The position numbers and the translations under genes were made by a program. Below the pieces are notes generated by a model. The model saw nothing but the letters and a program-made list of their open reading frames with translations, was not told the origin of the DNA and made no database searches. From assembly GCF_004769525.1 (NCBI RefSeq), contig NZ_RQFT01000001.1, positions 1 through 64,000 of the forward strand: a stretch of 64,000 bases of DNA, in the 5' to 3' direction. The first letter of the stretch is position 1. Each line of letters opens with the position of its first letter. Source of the DNA: Leptospira bouyouniensis. GTDB lineage: Bacteria; Spirochaetota; Leptospiria; Leptospirales; Leptospiraceae. Below are positions 8,825 through 17,597 of this stretch, piece by piece.

Positions 8825-9874
8825 TTACTTAAAATATCCTTTTTTATACAATAACTCTGCATTCAAAATCGCTGCGCCTGCAGCACCTCGAATCGTGTTA
8901 TGCGATAAAACAACCCACTTCCAGTCCAAGATAGAATCCTCTCGTAACCTTCCTACTACAGTTGTCATTCCCTTCCCTGTGTCCAAATCAAGACGTGGTT
9001 GGGGGCGATCGTTTTCTTCGCGGTAAAGGATAGCTGGGTTTGGTGCAAACGGCAATCCCAATTTCTGAGGTTCCCCTTTAAAATCGGCCCAAACCTTTAA
9101 AATCTCTTCTTTTTTTGGTTTTTTATCAAATGCTACTGAGACACAAACGGTATGTCCATCAAACACTGGAACTCGATTGCAATGAGCCGAAATTTTAAAG
9201 TCTGCAGATTTGATGATTCCACCTTCAACAGTCCCCAAACATTTTTGTGGTTCGATTTCTGCTTTGTCTTCTTCACCACCAATGTAAGGAACTATGTTAC
9301 CAAGGATATCCATTGTTGGAACACCAGGATAACCTGCTCCTGAGATTGCTTGCATCGAAAATAACATCACTGATTTTAATCCAAACGCATCCATCAAAGG
9401 TTTTAAAGAAATGGTCACACCCATGATCGTACAATTTGAGTTTGTAATGATTTTTCCTTTGGTTTTTTGGGCAGAGAGAACATCCAAATGGTGTGCATTC
9501 ACTTCCGCAGAAAGGATTGGTACATTTGGGTCCATTCTGTGGTTTTTGGAATTGGATAACACCATGACTCCCGCTTCCGCATAAGCAGTTTCGACTTCTC
9601 CAGCAATGGAGGCATCAAGCCCGCTAAACACAAGTTGCACGCCCTTCGTCACATTGGGATCAGGTAAGGAAATGATAATGTCTTTTGCATAAGAAGGAAT
9701 GTCAGAAGAAATCTTCCAACGAGACTTCATCACCTCACCATAGGTTTGGCCTGCACTTTTTTCAGAAGCTGCTAAATGAGTCACCGTAAAATAAGGGTGA
9801 TTCTCCAAAAGTTGAATGAATCTTTGACCGACGGATCCTGTTGCGCCCAGGACTCCAACTTTGATTTTTTCCAT
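8825..9874 (-). CDS. asd: Aspartate-semialdehyde dehydrogenase
   Basis: A 349-residue NADPH-dependent enzyme reducing aspartyl phosphate to aspartate semialdehyde, the branch to lysine/diaminopimelate, threonine and methionine. It has the N-terminal nucleotide-binding [10 protein letters not shown] and the catalytic Cys148 in NSNCTIMG. Length and sequence fit the archaeal/fungal-like subgroup. AAGGAAAATT stands directly before the ATG. A small inverted repeat, CCTTA (9881-9885)/TAAGG (9893-9897), overlaps this binding site and could mask it. In pathogenic Leptospira asd is a known marker of the second chromosome, which bears on the origin of this window. Confidence 0.95.
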   Translation of the reverse strand: MEKIKVGVLGATGSVGQRFIQLLENHPYFTVTHLAASEKSAGQTYGEVMKSRWKISSDIPSYAKDIIISLPDPNVTKGVQLVFSGLDASIAGEVETAYAEAGVMVLSNSKNHRMDPNVPILSAEVNAHHLDVLSAQKTKGKIITNSNCTIMGVTISLKPLMDAFGLKSVMLFSMQAISGAGYPGVPTMDILGNIVPYIGGEEDKAEIEPQKCLGTVEGGIIKSADFKISAHCNRVPVFDGHTVCVSVAFDKKPKKEEILKVWADFKGEPQKLGLPFAPNPAILYREENDRPQPRLDLDTGKGMTTVVGRLREDSILDWKWVVLSHNTIRGAAGAAILNAELLYKKGYFK

Positions 9875-9910
9875 AATTTTCCTTATCTAATGTAAGGATT
9901 GAAAAACATG

Positions 9911-11431
9911 TTATTTCGGAAAGAGATTTCCAATTCTTTCTGCATAAATCGAATTCATTTGTTCCATTCCGACATATGTGAAGTGATGAAAATCGGAAAA
10001 TCCCTGCATGGGAAGTGCATCGTGGATGTCCCAAAAATGAACTGATCCTGATTCCAATGATTGTAAGAATCGTAAGTGGTCTTTGTACCAATCGGAGTTT
10101 TCGTACCAACGTAGCGAAATGGGATTTTCAGGGTTGTTGATGAGTAAAAACGAAACATTGCGATTCCGGAAATGGTCAGCAATTTTTTGGATGTAATCAA
10201 AATGGAAAATTGGCCGGAACTTCTCGTTTCGTATCCGTTCTTTGGCATGTTTTAATGCGACTAAATAACCAATCCCTGGCCGTTTTTCCAAGCCCTCTAA
10301 CAATCGATAGTAAAAATACCGGGTGTAGGTTTCATCATCCATTCCATTGTAACGAAAGTCCTCCGTCCTTGGTTCGCGTATGTACTGAACACCTGCTTTT
10401 GGTTCCTCTAAACCAAACGTCTGTTCCAAACGCACACCCATTGGATCCCAGTGGTAATCGAGATAAGCCCCACTCGCTTCATGGGCATACCAAACTCGTG
10501 AAAGAGTTGCAGTGATTTGTTTTTTTTCTCGAAAGAACGCAGGATCCAATTGGATTTTGGTCCAACGTGGTTGGCTTAGTTCTACAACTTGATTGTGGTC
10601 ACCATTTGAGAATTTTATCTGACAAGTGGAACCCGAAAGTAGAAACTGAGTCACTTCGATCCAAAACCCTTTTTCTTCCATTTTGTTTGTTGGGAAAAAA
10701 CTAAACTGTTTTCCGGTCCAACCAAGCCCATTCACACCCTCTGGGATAGAAACACCCATATAGGAATGATAACTTGTATTTCGGCCAAATCGGTGTTGGA
10801 ATAAATTTTGAAGGTTTTGTTCATAAATATCTTTGTAACGGTAAAAAGAAAAACCAGTGGATACTAGATAACGCGAAAACGTCTCTATGTCCATGGCAGA
10901 ACCAATTTCCCTGATCGTTTCCCATGGAAAAACCCATAAAGACTGAGGTGCTTCACCAAAAGTGAGGGCGTCTCTTACCATGAGGGATTCTTCAACAGTA
11001 TCATTCCTTCCTTCGGGGAATAAAACATACGTTCGGTGAAGGCGATAATCAATAAAATTAACAGGGTATACAACCAAATCAGGTGCCAACGGGTCGAGCC
11101 AATTGAGAAGGAGGTACACATAAAGAGGACTATTCCCTGCGTATGCGAGATAAAAAACATCTACATCCAGAGAAAATTTTTCCAGTAAAACCTTTTGCAA
11201 AGCTTTTGCATCAATGGAATAATAAGCAACTGAACTTCCGACAATGATGATTCGTTTTTTGGTTTTAGGAAGAGATCGAATCCTTTCGTATTCGTACAAA
11301 AAATTGAAAAAATGATTGGTATTCCAAGGAGACTCGTTGGGCAAAAGGAATTGAATTTTCCTAAAAAACAAAAAATCAATCCCAAACAAAAACACCAAAA
11401 AACAAACTACGAAAAAGATACGTTTTTTCAT
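9911..11431 (-). CDS. SGNH-type membrane-anchored protein paired with MBOAT
   Basis: A 506-residue protein with one N-terminal membrane anchor (residues about 5-24) and a large periplasmic domain. KRIIIVGSSVAYYS (residues 60-73) resembles SGNH block I with its Ser nucleophile. The C-terminal DIHDALPMQGFSDFHHFTYVG holds a D-x-x-H catalytic pair. A jelly-roll-like insert (about 235-300) may bind carbohydrate. It lies eight bases after the MBOAT gene. MBOAT plus AlgJ/AlgX- or DltD-like partners transfer acyl groups to extracellular polysaccharides, so this is probably the periplasmic transferase or esterase of such a pair. It resembles the DUF1574-type proteins common in Leptospira, though that family name is from memory. 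Confidence 0.75.
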   Translation of the reverse strand: MKKRIFFVVCFLVFLFGIDFLFFRKIQFLLPNESPWNTNHFFNFLYEYERIRSLPKTKKRIIIVGSSVAYYSIDAKALQKVLLEKFSLDVDVFYLAYAGNSPLYVYLLLNWLDPLAPDLVVYPVNFIDYRLHRTYVLFPEGRNDTVEESLMVRDALTFGEAPQSLWVFPWETIREIGSAMDIETFSRYLVSTGFSFYRYKDIYEQNLQNLFQHRFGRNTSYHSYMGVSIPEGVNGLGWTGKQFSFFPTNKMEEKGFWIEVTQFLLSGSTCQIKFSNGDHNQVVELSQPRWTKIQLDPAFFREKKQITATLSRVWYAHEASGAYLDYHWDPMGVRLEQTFGLEEPKAGVQYIREPRTEDFRYNGMDDETYTRYFYYRLLEGLEKRPGIGYLVALKHAKERIRNEKFRPIFHFDYIQKIADHFRNRNVSFLLINNPENPISLRWYENSDWYKDHLRFLQSLESGSVHFWDIHDALPMQGFSDFHHFTYVGMEQMNSIYAERIGNLFPK

Positions 11432-11439
11432 CTCAAAAC

Positions 11440-12918
11440 CTAAAACACAAAGTAAACAAAAGGTTTACTTTCAGCAGAATACAATACGATCACAATCAAG
11501 CTGACAACCGCCAAAAATGCAAAAAACGCCAATTTCCCTAAGGAATTTTGATGTTTATCAAAAAATGCTAACAAGTGTTTGTTTTCTTTGAAAATAAAAA
11601 ACCCAATCATATGGCCGATACCAAGGATAAAAAAACAATAAACAAACTTCATTTCAAGGCTGTAAGGTATCAAAAAACCCTCCTTTTTCAAAAAAAGGCC
11701 CTGTAGGTAACACAGAGAATCTTCTAAATTGGCACTTCGGAAGAAAACCCAAAGGAGAGTCACAAACAAAAACGTTCCCAAGACCTTGATGGATTTCCAA
11801 TTAGGTGATGGAAAAAAAGAAAATTTATCTTTTGTCAAACGTTCTATCACAAGTAGGAAACCATGACCCAATCCCCAAAAAACAAAATTCCAAGAAGCCC
11901 CGTGCCACAACCCACCGATCGCCATCACAATTATTAAATTGCGGTAGGTAAATACTGATCCCATCCGATTCCCACCAAGAGGGAAGTACAAATACTTTCT
12001 AAGCCATTGTGATAAAGAAATATGCCAACGTGTCCAAAATTCAGAGAAACCACAGGAAAGGTATGGCATTCGGAAATTTTCAGGCAAACGAAATCCGAAT
12101 AGAAGTGCCGATCCTTGGGCAATGTCAGTGTAGCCAGAAAAATCACAATAAATCTGCAAAGAGTAAGCAAACATCCCAATCCAAAGGGAACGAGTGGACA
12201 TTTCCGTAGGATGACCAAATACCAAATCAGAAACTTCAGCTAAGTGGTCTGCCAAAACCATTTTTTTAAATAAACCTAGCAAGAGGAGAGAGATGGCAAA
12301 TAAAAACGGTATCTTCGAAAAGAAGAGAGGTCTTCGGATTTGGGGCAAAAATGATTTGGCGGTCACAATGGGACCTGCTACAAGTTGAGGGAAAAATGAG
12401 AGAAACAATAAATACGAGGAAAATTTCCTCTCTGGCTGCAATTCTCCTTGGTAGACATCCACGACATACGAGACTGATTGGAAGGTATAAAAAGAAATGC
12501 CAACGGGTAAGAGCCATTGCTCCCAAAACTGAAGGGAACCCAAAGGAAACCCGAAAATAATTGCCCAATTTTCAGCAATAAAATGCCCATATTTAAAGAA
12601 AAGTAGAATCCCGAAGCTATTCGCCAAAGATAAACAGAGCCAAACCTTACGGGTAGCTGTATTTTTCGTTCCAAAGATCCTTTTTGCAATAAAGAAATCT
12701 GCGAGCGCGATCCAAATGAGTAAAATTAAGTAAGAATAGTTCCAAAAAGAATAAAATAATAGACTAATATTAATCAAATATATTACTAATATTAATCTTA
12801 AAAATGCCTTTTTTATCTCTCCTATTTGACCAATTGCAAATAAAGCTCCCTTGGTAGTATGCCAAATGAGCAAACTGAGCACAAAAAAAAGTCCGAATAT
12901 TGCTGAATTAAAGAGCAT
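11440..12918 (-). CDS. MBOAT family O-acyltransferase (AlgI-like)
   Basis: A 492-residue inner-membrane protein with about eleven to twelve helices. It carries the MBOAT signature regions: QSVSYVVDVYQGEL, QIYCDFSGYTDIAQGSA, the WTRWHISLSQWLRKYLYFPLGG block and the catalytic-His motif GLWHGASWNFVFWGLGHG. AlgI-like proteins pass acyl groups across the inner membrane to a periplasmic partner for O-acetylation of surface polysaccharide. The SGNH-type gene directly downstream (8-base gap) is that likely partner. The acceptor is unknown; lipopolysaccharide or exopolysaccharide are candidates. Confidence 0.9.
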   Translation of the reverse strand: MLFNSAIFGLFFVLSLLIWHTTKGALFAIGQIGEIKKAFLRLILVIYLINISLLFYSFWNYSYLILLIWIALADFFIAKRIFGTKNTATRKVWLCLSLANSFGILLFFKYGHFIAENWAIIFGFPLGSLQFWEQWLLPVGISFYTFQSVSYVVDVYQGELQPERKFSSYLLFLSFFPQLVAGPIVTAKSFLPQIRRPLFFSKIPFLFAISLLLLGLFKKMVLADHLAEVSDLVFGHPTEMSTRSLWIGMFAYSLQIYCDFSGYTDIAQGSALLFGFRLPENFRMPYLSCGFSEFWTRWHISLSQWLRKYLYFPLGGNRMGSVFTYRNLIIVMAIGGLWHGASWNFVFWGLGHGFLLVIERLTKDKFSFFPSPNWKSIKVLGTFLFVTLLWVFFRSANLEDSLCYLQGLFLKKEGFLIPYSLEMKFVYCFFILGIGHMIGFFIFKENKHLLAFFDKHQNSLGKLAFFAFLAVVSLIVIVLYSAESKPFVYFVF

Positions 12919-12939
12919 TTAAATGCTTATTTTTAAGCG

Positions 12940-13155
12940 TTAAACATTGTATTTGCATTTCACACCACAATTGGGGCAAGTGCAGGTCACTTCCGCCTTG
13001 ACTCTACGCCCTTGTGCGCCCTCAACCTTACCGACCGCCACAAATTCAAACTGAACCCCTTCTGGAACAAAGTGGCCAGATCCGTACTTTGCAGTCCCTT
13101 CAATCACATTGGAGCAGGCGTGGCATTTCACCCTGAGCCTAATTGTTTCTGCCAT
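12940..13155 (-). CDS. Small zinc-ribbon-like protein
   Basis: The start is placed at the ATG 13153-13155, giving 71 residues that begin MAETIRLRVKCHAC. The longer upstream frame adds a non-conserved-looking stretch. Two Cys pairs, CHAC (residues 11-14) and CTCPNCGVKCKY near the end, are spaced like a small treble-clef or rubredoxin-like metal knuckle. No strong Shine-Dalgarno is visible. It lies 21 bases upstream of the MBOAT gene on the same strand, with a small GCTTA/TAAGC hairpin (12925-12938) between them. Function unknown; a metal-binding or nucleic-acid-binding role is a guess. Confidence 0.6.
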   Translation of the reverse strand: MAETIRLRVKCHACSNVIEGTAKYGSGHFVPEGVQFEFVAVGKVEGAQGRRVKAEVTCTCPNCGVKCKYNV

Positions 13156-14087
13156 ATACCAGGGAAAGATGAGGAGGGAGTTGCGATTGGCAACCAATAT
13201 TCCATACCATGACAATTTTACAGACGCATGAAAACCAAATACACATGACAAATTGGCACAAAAAGTATCATATTTTTAGTAGAATTTGCCCTCATGGATT
13301 GAGGTGTTTCTACAGGGAAATCCATGCAGTTCGGAGTCCTTTTTGGGCTTAAGTGCCTAAAAATCGGCGCTCAATCCCCAAAATTGCAGATTTCCAAGGA
13401 ATTTTTAATGCTGATTTGCATTTGGATTCCCATTTGTATGTTTCATCAAAAGACCTTAGAACTCTATTTTACCCACAATGTCCACCCCCACCAGGGTTCT
13501 TTTCCTTACCTGAATGCCAAGAGAAGGATGCAATGATAAAAGCCCTTGGCGCGGCACGATTCCAAGAATCGATAAAAAACGAATGGATCTACTCAATCGA
13601 AAATTCGTTCCATCTCTGGTTCGGATCAAAAGTGCAGTCGCCGAAAATTCGGCATGGCTCCCAAAAAAGCACAATTGCCGAAATTGTCAGTGTCAAACAT
13701 TAGGCACGCTCGAATTTCTTTGCCCAAAACCAAACACCTTCTGCCTTGGAATGGTCATTTCCAAAGAAGTCCTCTTGGAGAGATGATGCCTTTTGGTCAC
13801 TTATACGCCATGCAATCGGCTGTCAATATTTGCCTAAATATGGGCATTTTTAATCCAAATTCAGTTGGATACTTGCATTTAGTCCGTTTTTTTTGGATTC
13901 TCTAAAGCGAATTTGCTCGATGTGGCCAAAATCGCCTAAATTTGGGCAGAATTATTGAGTCTGGGAAATCTATCCCAAAATGATCGTTTTTGCTGAATTC
14001 CTCCTGTAGTGCGCACAGGGGGATTGGTAAGAACTGGATTCAGGAGAACCCCACCTGTCACATAAACTCATACAAGCGGGTGATTGG
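13156..14087. other. Long gene-poor stretch with four 14-bp near-palindromes
   Basis: About 930 bases with no convincing gene. Short open frames occur in several phases, but none has a ribosome binding site, a recognisable domain or a consistent composition. The stretch does contain GCCTAAAAATCGGC (13355-13368), GCCGAAAATTCGGC (13641-13654), GCCTAAATATGGGC (13832-13845) and GCCTAAATTTGGGC (13934-13947), all fitting GCCKAAAWWTBGGC. A GC-rich hairpin (CCTGT...ACAGG around the palindrome GTGCGCAC, about 14002-14022) lies just past the 3' end of the next gene. This may be a decayed gene or a control/replication region. Confidence 0.5.
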
Positions 14088-14525
14088 CTATTTTTTAGAT
14101 TTGGTTTGGGTAGATCTTGTCTTTTTTACAGAAATGTCTGATTTTGCAGATGATGATTTTGTTTGTTTGGATTTTGGTCCACTAACGTTAGAATTTGTTT
14201 TGTTAGGTTTTTTCCCTGCTTTGTTTCCAGTGGCCGTTGTGTTTGGAGTTTCATCGCTGGCAAGGTCCGTGGGTATACGTCCATTTCGTTTGACCATATA
14301 GATAAAATGTCGGACATACTGTGTGTATGGCTCAGGGATTGTCTTTGGATCGAAGTTCTTTGGGTCCTGAAGGAGTTGGTTGACGTGGGCCACAGGTAAG
14401 TCGTCTTTACTTGTTGCCATGAGGATTTCCAAACGTTTGCAAATTTCAGAGTCATTGACTTCTGATGATAGTTTTCGCATGGCGTTAAGGAATTTTTGGA
14501 AGGCAACTCGCTTCGGCTGAGACAT
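14088..14525 (-). CDS. Small protein with Lys/Ser/Thr-rich tail, unknown function
   Basis: The start is set at the ATG 14523-14525 (MSQPKRVAFQKF), because the frame upstream of it reads as low-quality sequence. The 145-residue product has a helical N-terminal part (residues 1-90, including SSEVNDSEICKRLEILMATS and PEPYTQYVRHFIYMVKRNG) and a basic, low-complexity C-terminus ending KKTRSTQTKSKK. Such tails often bind DNA or RNA. No family recognised. It overlaps the frame of the upstream exported-protein gene by about 400 bases in another phase, so one of the two frames is probably only partly coding. GGGGAT before the ATG is a weak ribosome binding site. Confidence 0.6.
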   Translation of the reverse strand: MSQPKRVAFQKFLNAMRKLSSEVNDSEICKRLEILMATSKDDLPVAHVNQLLQDPKNFDPKTIPEPYTQYVRHFIYMVKRNGRIPTDLASDETPNTTATGNKAGKKPNKTNSNVSGPKSKQTKSSSAKSDISVKKTRSTQTKSKK

Positions 14526-14992
14526 ATCCCCAGAAAACCAACAAGTCCTAGGTTGGCAATCGATTTTACAGAGAGAACCTCCGCTTCTTTTGTGTTTGTG
14601 GAGCATTCCCAATAGGAAACCGCAGCAGACTTCCCCATTCCCACTTCTTGATCCAAGTGAACGATTGGGTGACAAACCAGTTCCGAAACCAGACCTAAAC
14701 TTTGGGACTTGAAAGAATGTGAGTTCGCTACCGTTGCAGATGGTTTGATTATTTCTAAATCATCTATCCGGTGAGCAACTTCCGAATTTGTTTCTACAAA
14801 AACTTCACTGATTTGTCCATCGCGGAGTTCGATGGCAGGGACAAGCGGATCTTCCAAAAGGACTATCGGTTCATCCCACTCATTCGCAAATAAGTTCCCT
14901 TGGGAAAATAGAAAGATTAACAAGGCGCAAATATATGGTACGCTTCTTAGCAATTTCTGTGCCAATTTTTCTGTTAACCTAAGAAAAAACAT
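14126..14992 (-). CDS. Exported protein whose frame runs through the next gene
   Basis: The ATG at 14990-14992 is preceded by AAGGA at good spacing, and the N-terminus (LLRSVPYICALLIFLFSQGNLFANEW) is a clear signal peptide cleaved near residue 37. Residues 38-150 look like genuine periplasmic sequence. From about 14525 onward the frame coincides with the gene at 14088-14525 in another phase, and its Gln/Thr/Ser/His-rich composition there looks like a shadow. So the true protein is probably about 150-160 residues and has lost its stop, or a frameshift has joined or split two genes. Function unknown. It begins 61 bases after the stop of the 332-residue gene upstream. Confidence 0.5.
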   Translation of the reverse strand: MFFLRLTEKLAQKLLRSVPYICALLIFLFSQGNLFANEWDEPIVLLEDPLVPAIELRDGQISEVFVETNSEVAHRIDDLEIIKPSATVANSHSFKSQSLGLVSELVCHPIVHLDQEVGMGKSAAVSYWECSTNTKEAEVLSVKSIANLGLVGFLGICLSRSELPSKNSLTPCENYHQKSMTLKFANVWKSSWQQVKTTYLWPTSTNSFRTQRTSIQRQSLSHTHSMSDILSIWSNEMDVYPRTLPAMKLQTQRPLETKQGKNLTKQILTLVDQNPNKQNHHLQNQTFL

Positions 14993-15053
14993 ATGATTAT
15001 CCTTAGTTTTCTACCAAATTCAGGAAAAATAAAGCTTTTTTTCGCCTTTTTTC

Positions 15054-16052
15054 TTATTTTTTATTGATGGCGGCTCGAACCCGAAGTTTCCATTCCCAAA
15101 GTACAATCTCGTGCTCTAAGTCTTTTGCAGAGTCTTGTTCCTTGGCAAGTAGTGCGTAAATCATATGAGAGATATCTTTTGAGAAACCGCCATCCAATTC
15201 TTTCTCAAATGCATCGACTTGAAATTCTAAAATGAGGACGGCTAAGCGGAAGGCTTCGTTCATTGCAATGAGCTGTGGTCTGACGGTATCCAATTCTGGT
15301 TTTTTATACTCATTTTTAATCATCACATCCAAAAAGGTCCGGATGAACATTACATCGTCAGAGGAAAGATGGAAGTCGAGCAGCAGTTGTTTGACTTTGT
15401 CCAATTCCATTGCGCGGAGGTGGATCCTAGCTAAAAAAACTGGGTTTTCGCTATAGGTATTTAAGTTCTGGTTTTTGGCAACATCCGTGGCACGAACTTT
15501 GTCATAATCCACAACACCTTTGTCTTTCGATTCGTCGGTTTTTGGAGACTGGGATTCGGCAGATGTATTGATCCTTTTCTTAATGACGAGGATATTCATA
15601 CTTGGGTAACGGATCTTAAAAGAGACCATGTCTGATCTTGGGATCTCTTCATCCACAACCAAAAACTGTGCCTGCTCTCCCCTTTCCCAAGCAGCCATCA
15701 ATTCTTCTTTATTTTTATAATGATAAATGACAACTGGGAGGACATCACTTTGGCTACCAGTTCCTAGATAGATGGTTTTGATTTCGTTTGAAAATCCGTG
15801 TTGGTAAGGAATGACCATTTTCCCGGCTTTTACATTCACAAAGGAAAGTTCTCCCAGATGGAAATGGGAAACGTCAAAATCGTCCCCAAAAAATCCAACA
15901 CGAGGGACATTGACAACAATGGAATTATTTTTTGCACCTTTGGGAACTTCAGGTCCAGATTCTGCAAAGACAACATAGGTCAATTTAGAAAGCCGGACTT
16001 TTACGAGAAACCCTGCCGGAGTTTTCCGTTCTTCGTATACAGTATCATCCAT
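15054..16052 (-). CDS. Conserved-type cytoplasmic protein, unknown function
   Basis: A 332-residue soluble protein without signal peptide. The N-terminal half (1-150) is beta-rich (TPAGFLVKVRLSKLTYVVFA, HLGELSFVNVKAGKMVIPY). A polar linker (about 160-190, AESQSPKTDESKDK) leads to a helical C-terminal half with conserved-looking LDFHLSSDDVMFIRTFLDVMI. The last codon before the stop is followed within three bases by the upstream neighbour: the Fis-type regulator ends at 16055 and this gene's ATG is at 16052, so the two are surely co-transcribed. No family recognised. Because it is coupled to a regulator it may belong to the same signalling route. Confidence 0.7.
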   Translation of the reverse strand: MDDTVYEERKTPAGFLVKVRLSKLTYVVFAESGPEVPKGAKNNSIVVNVPRVGFFGDDFDVSHFHLGELSFVNVKAGKMVIPYQHGFSNEIKTIYLGTGSQSDVLPVVIYHYKNKEELMAAWERGEQAQFLVVDEEIPRSDMVSFKIRYPSMNILVIKKRINTSAESQSPKTDESKDKGVVDYDKVRATDVAKNQNLNTYSENPVFLARIHLRAMELDKVKQLLLDFHLSSDDVMFIRTFLDVMIKNEYKKPELDTVRPQLIAMNEAFRLAVLILEFQVDAFEKELDGGFSKDISHMIYALLAKEQDSAKDLEHEIVLWEWKLRVRAAINKK

Positions 16053-16054
16053 CT

Positions 16055-17395
16055 TTACATCAAACCAAGTTGTTTCATTTTATATTGGAGGGAGCCCCGT
16101 GAGATTCCCAATGCCTTTGCCATCCGGATTTGGTTTCCTGAAAATATCCTCATGGCCAAAAGAATCTTCTGCCTTTCTAAGGCCTCGATCCCCCGCCGCA
16201 AGTCTAAATCTTCCGTATCCGGAATCTCGATATCCATGCGATTTCGATTCAAGTTGAGGTCAGGGATGTCCACAATTTGAGTCCGGCAAGTCAGAATCCC
16301 TGACAGGATCGCATTACGTAATCCGACGAAATTTTCACTATAAACATTAGAGAGTAGGATTTTTTCTGCCGCCTCACTCAACAAAAGCCCAGATCGATTC
16401 TGCTGTAGGCAGAGTTCCGCAAAAGTGGATTGGATGATTCGGCTTAAGGACGGTTTCGGTAAAAAACTCAAAGCAGGTAAAAAGACAGAATTGTTTCGGA
16501 GGATTTGTTGGAATTCAGGGAGTAATTCTTCACCAAATTCAGTGGGTCCTAAAAGGAATAACGAACCACCAAACTCCGATTTTGACCACCAATCTGCGAG
16601 GATTTGTTGTTGGCCTAAAGAGAAAGAATGAACATTCGAAAAGACCAAACTCCCCGATTCCGTTTCTTTTCCCCACTCCATGATTGCTTTTTCAAACTTA
16701 CCAAAATGTTCGGGGACAGACTCGACAACAAGGATTGGAGCTTCCGGAAGCTGCGTATTGTGAATCCATTTTGCCAAAGTTTTTTTCCCGGACCCTGGAG
16801 GACCAAATATAGAGACCAATCGTTTAGAGTTAAAATTCTCAATTGCTGAAGCCAGATTCGGAATTTCTTCTCTGAAATGATGATGAGATGAATGAGTCTC
16901 GGTATTTAATTTTTTAAGGAAGGTAGGGAATTTTTTCCCCCACTCTTTTCCAATTTTTTCTGCGAAAAGTGATAACAAAGCAACGGTTTGAAATGAAGGA
17001 AATTCTTCCGATTCTACCAGAAGGAAACCGATGCTTTCTTCTGCAACAACCCGTATTGACATTGCATTTGTTGTTTTTCCAAAGAGTGGGAATTCTTTGC
17101 CTGAGAAAAAAACAGGCTCTCGTGAGGACATGAGTTTGTCCCATTCCGCAGATCCTCGGTTCAAGAACGTATAATAGAAACCATCTTCGCCATACCCAAA
17201 ACTTGCTGATTCATAAAATGAATCTTCATCATCTGCCTTGATGACGACGACGCCGCAAGACAATCCAAACTCGGTACATAACTCCGCCCACAAAGAAGGT
17301 AGGATGGATTCCATCCATTCTTTGCCTGTTTGGTTGGATGCAAACAAGGAAGCCGTATGTTGTGGCATGCTATGAAACTGTTTAAATTTAATCAC
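16055..17395 (-). CDS. GAF/AAA+/Fis-type transcription regulator lacking the sigma-54 loop
   Basis: A 446-residue regulator. Residues 15-165 look like a GAF-type sensor. A Walker A motif (GPPGSGKKT, near residue 200) and an AAA+ core follow, and the C-terminus is a Fis-type helix-turn-helix (MAKALGISRGSLQYKMKQLGLM) as in sigma-54 activators. The GAFTGA loop needed to contact sigma-54 is absent, and the Walker B region reads GSLVFSNVH rather than GTLFLDE. It therefore probably acts without sigma-54, or as a repressor. The frame opens with GTG at 17395; an ATG at 17368 is an alternative and neither has a clear ribosome binding site. It is divergent from parA and shares the 200-bp region containing two GTCGGA-TG-TCCGAC sites. 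Confidence 0.75.
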   Translation of the reverse strand: MIKFKQFHSMPQHTASLFASNQTGKEWMESILPSLWAELCTEFGLSCGVVVIKADDEDSFYESASFGYGEDGFYYTFLNRGSAEWDKLMSSREPVFFSGKEFPLFGKTTNAMSIRVVAEESIGFLLVESEEFPSFQTVALLSLFAEKIGKEWGKKFPTFLKKLNTETHSSHHHFREEIPNLASAIENFNSKRLVSIFGPPGSGKKTLAKWIHNTQLPEAPILVVESVPEHFGKFEKAIMEWGKETESGSLVFSNVHSFSLGQQQILADWWSKSEFGGSLFLLGPTEFGEELLPEFQQILRNNSVFLPALSFLPKPSLSRIIQSTFAELCLQQNRSGLLLSEAAEKILLSNVYSENFVGLRNAILSGILTCRTQIVDIPDLNLNRNRMDIEIPDTEDLDLRRGIEALERQKILLAMRIFSGNQIRMAKALGISRGSLQYKMKQLGLM

Positions 17396-17400
17396 TTTGT

Positions 17401-17486
17401 CAAGTACGTACCGTTTTGAATGTCGGATGTCCGACCAAAAGAGACGAGATAGTTTTTGCTAATTTTTCGTATGTCGGATGTCCGAC
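17401..17486. promoter_or_regulatory. Two GTCGGA-TG-TCCGAC palindromes upstream of parA
   Basis: The 14-bp inverted repeat GTCGGATGTCCGAC occurs at 17422-17435 and again at 17473-17486, 51 bp apart; each copy is preceded by T. Fifty-one bp is nearly five helical turns, so bound dimers could interact on one face. CAAGTACGTA (17401-17410) sits next to the first copy. Position between the divergent regulator and the parAB operon suits a centromere (ParB site) or a par-operon operator. Canonical chromosomal parS is not seen here. Confidence 0.55.
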
Positions 17487-17597
17487 AATGAAGGTAGAAT
17501 TGGACAAAAGACCCTTTTTTTGTTCCCTTTCAAAAATTCAATTGATCCCAAATTTTCAAAAAGAAAGCATACCAATTGGGAAGGAAACGAGAGATAG

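Noticed and set aside
13324..13905. Several overlapping plus- and minus-strand open frames of 70-116 codons
   Set aside because: They overlap each other in different phases, lack ribosome binding sites and recognisable domains, and composition is inconsistent. Not called as genes.
14526..14675. N-terminal extension of the small basic protein
   Set aside because: The 50 extra codons read as Cys/Gly/Arg-rich shadow sequence of the exported-protein frame; the ATG at 14525 fits better.
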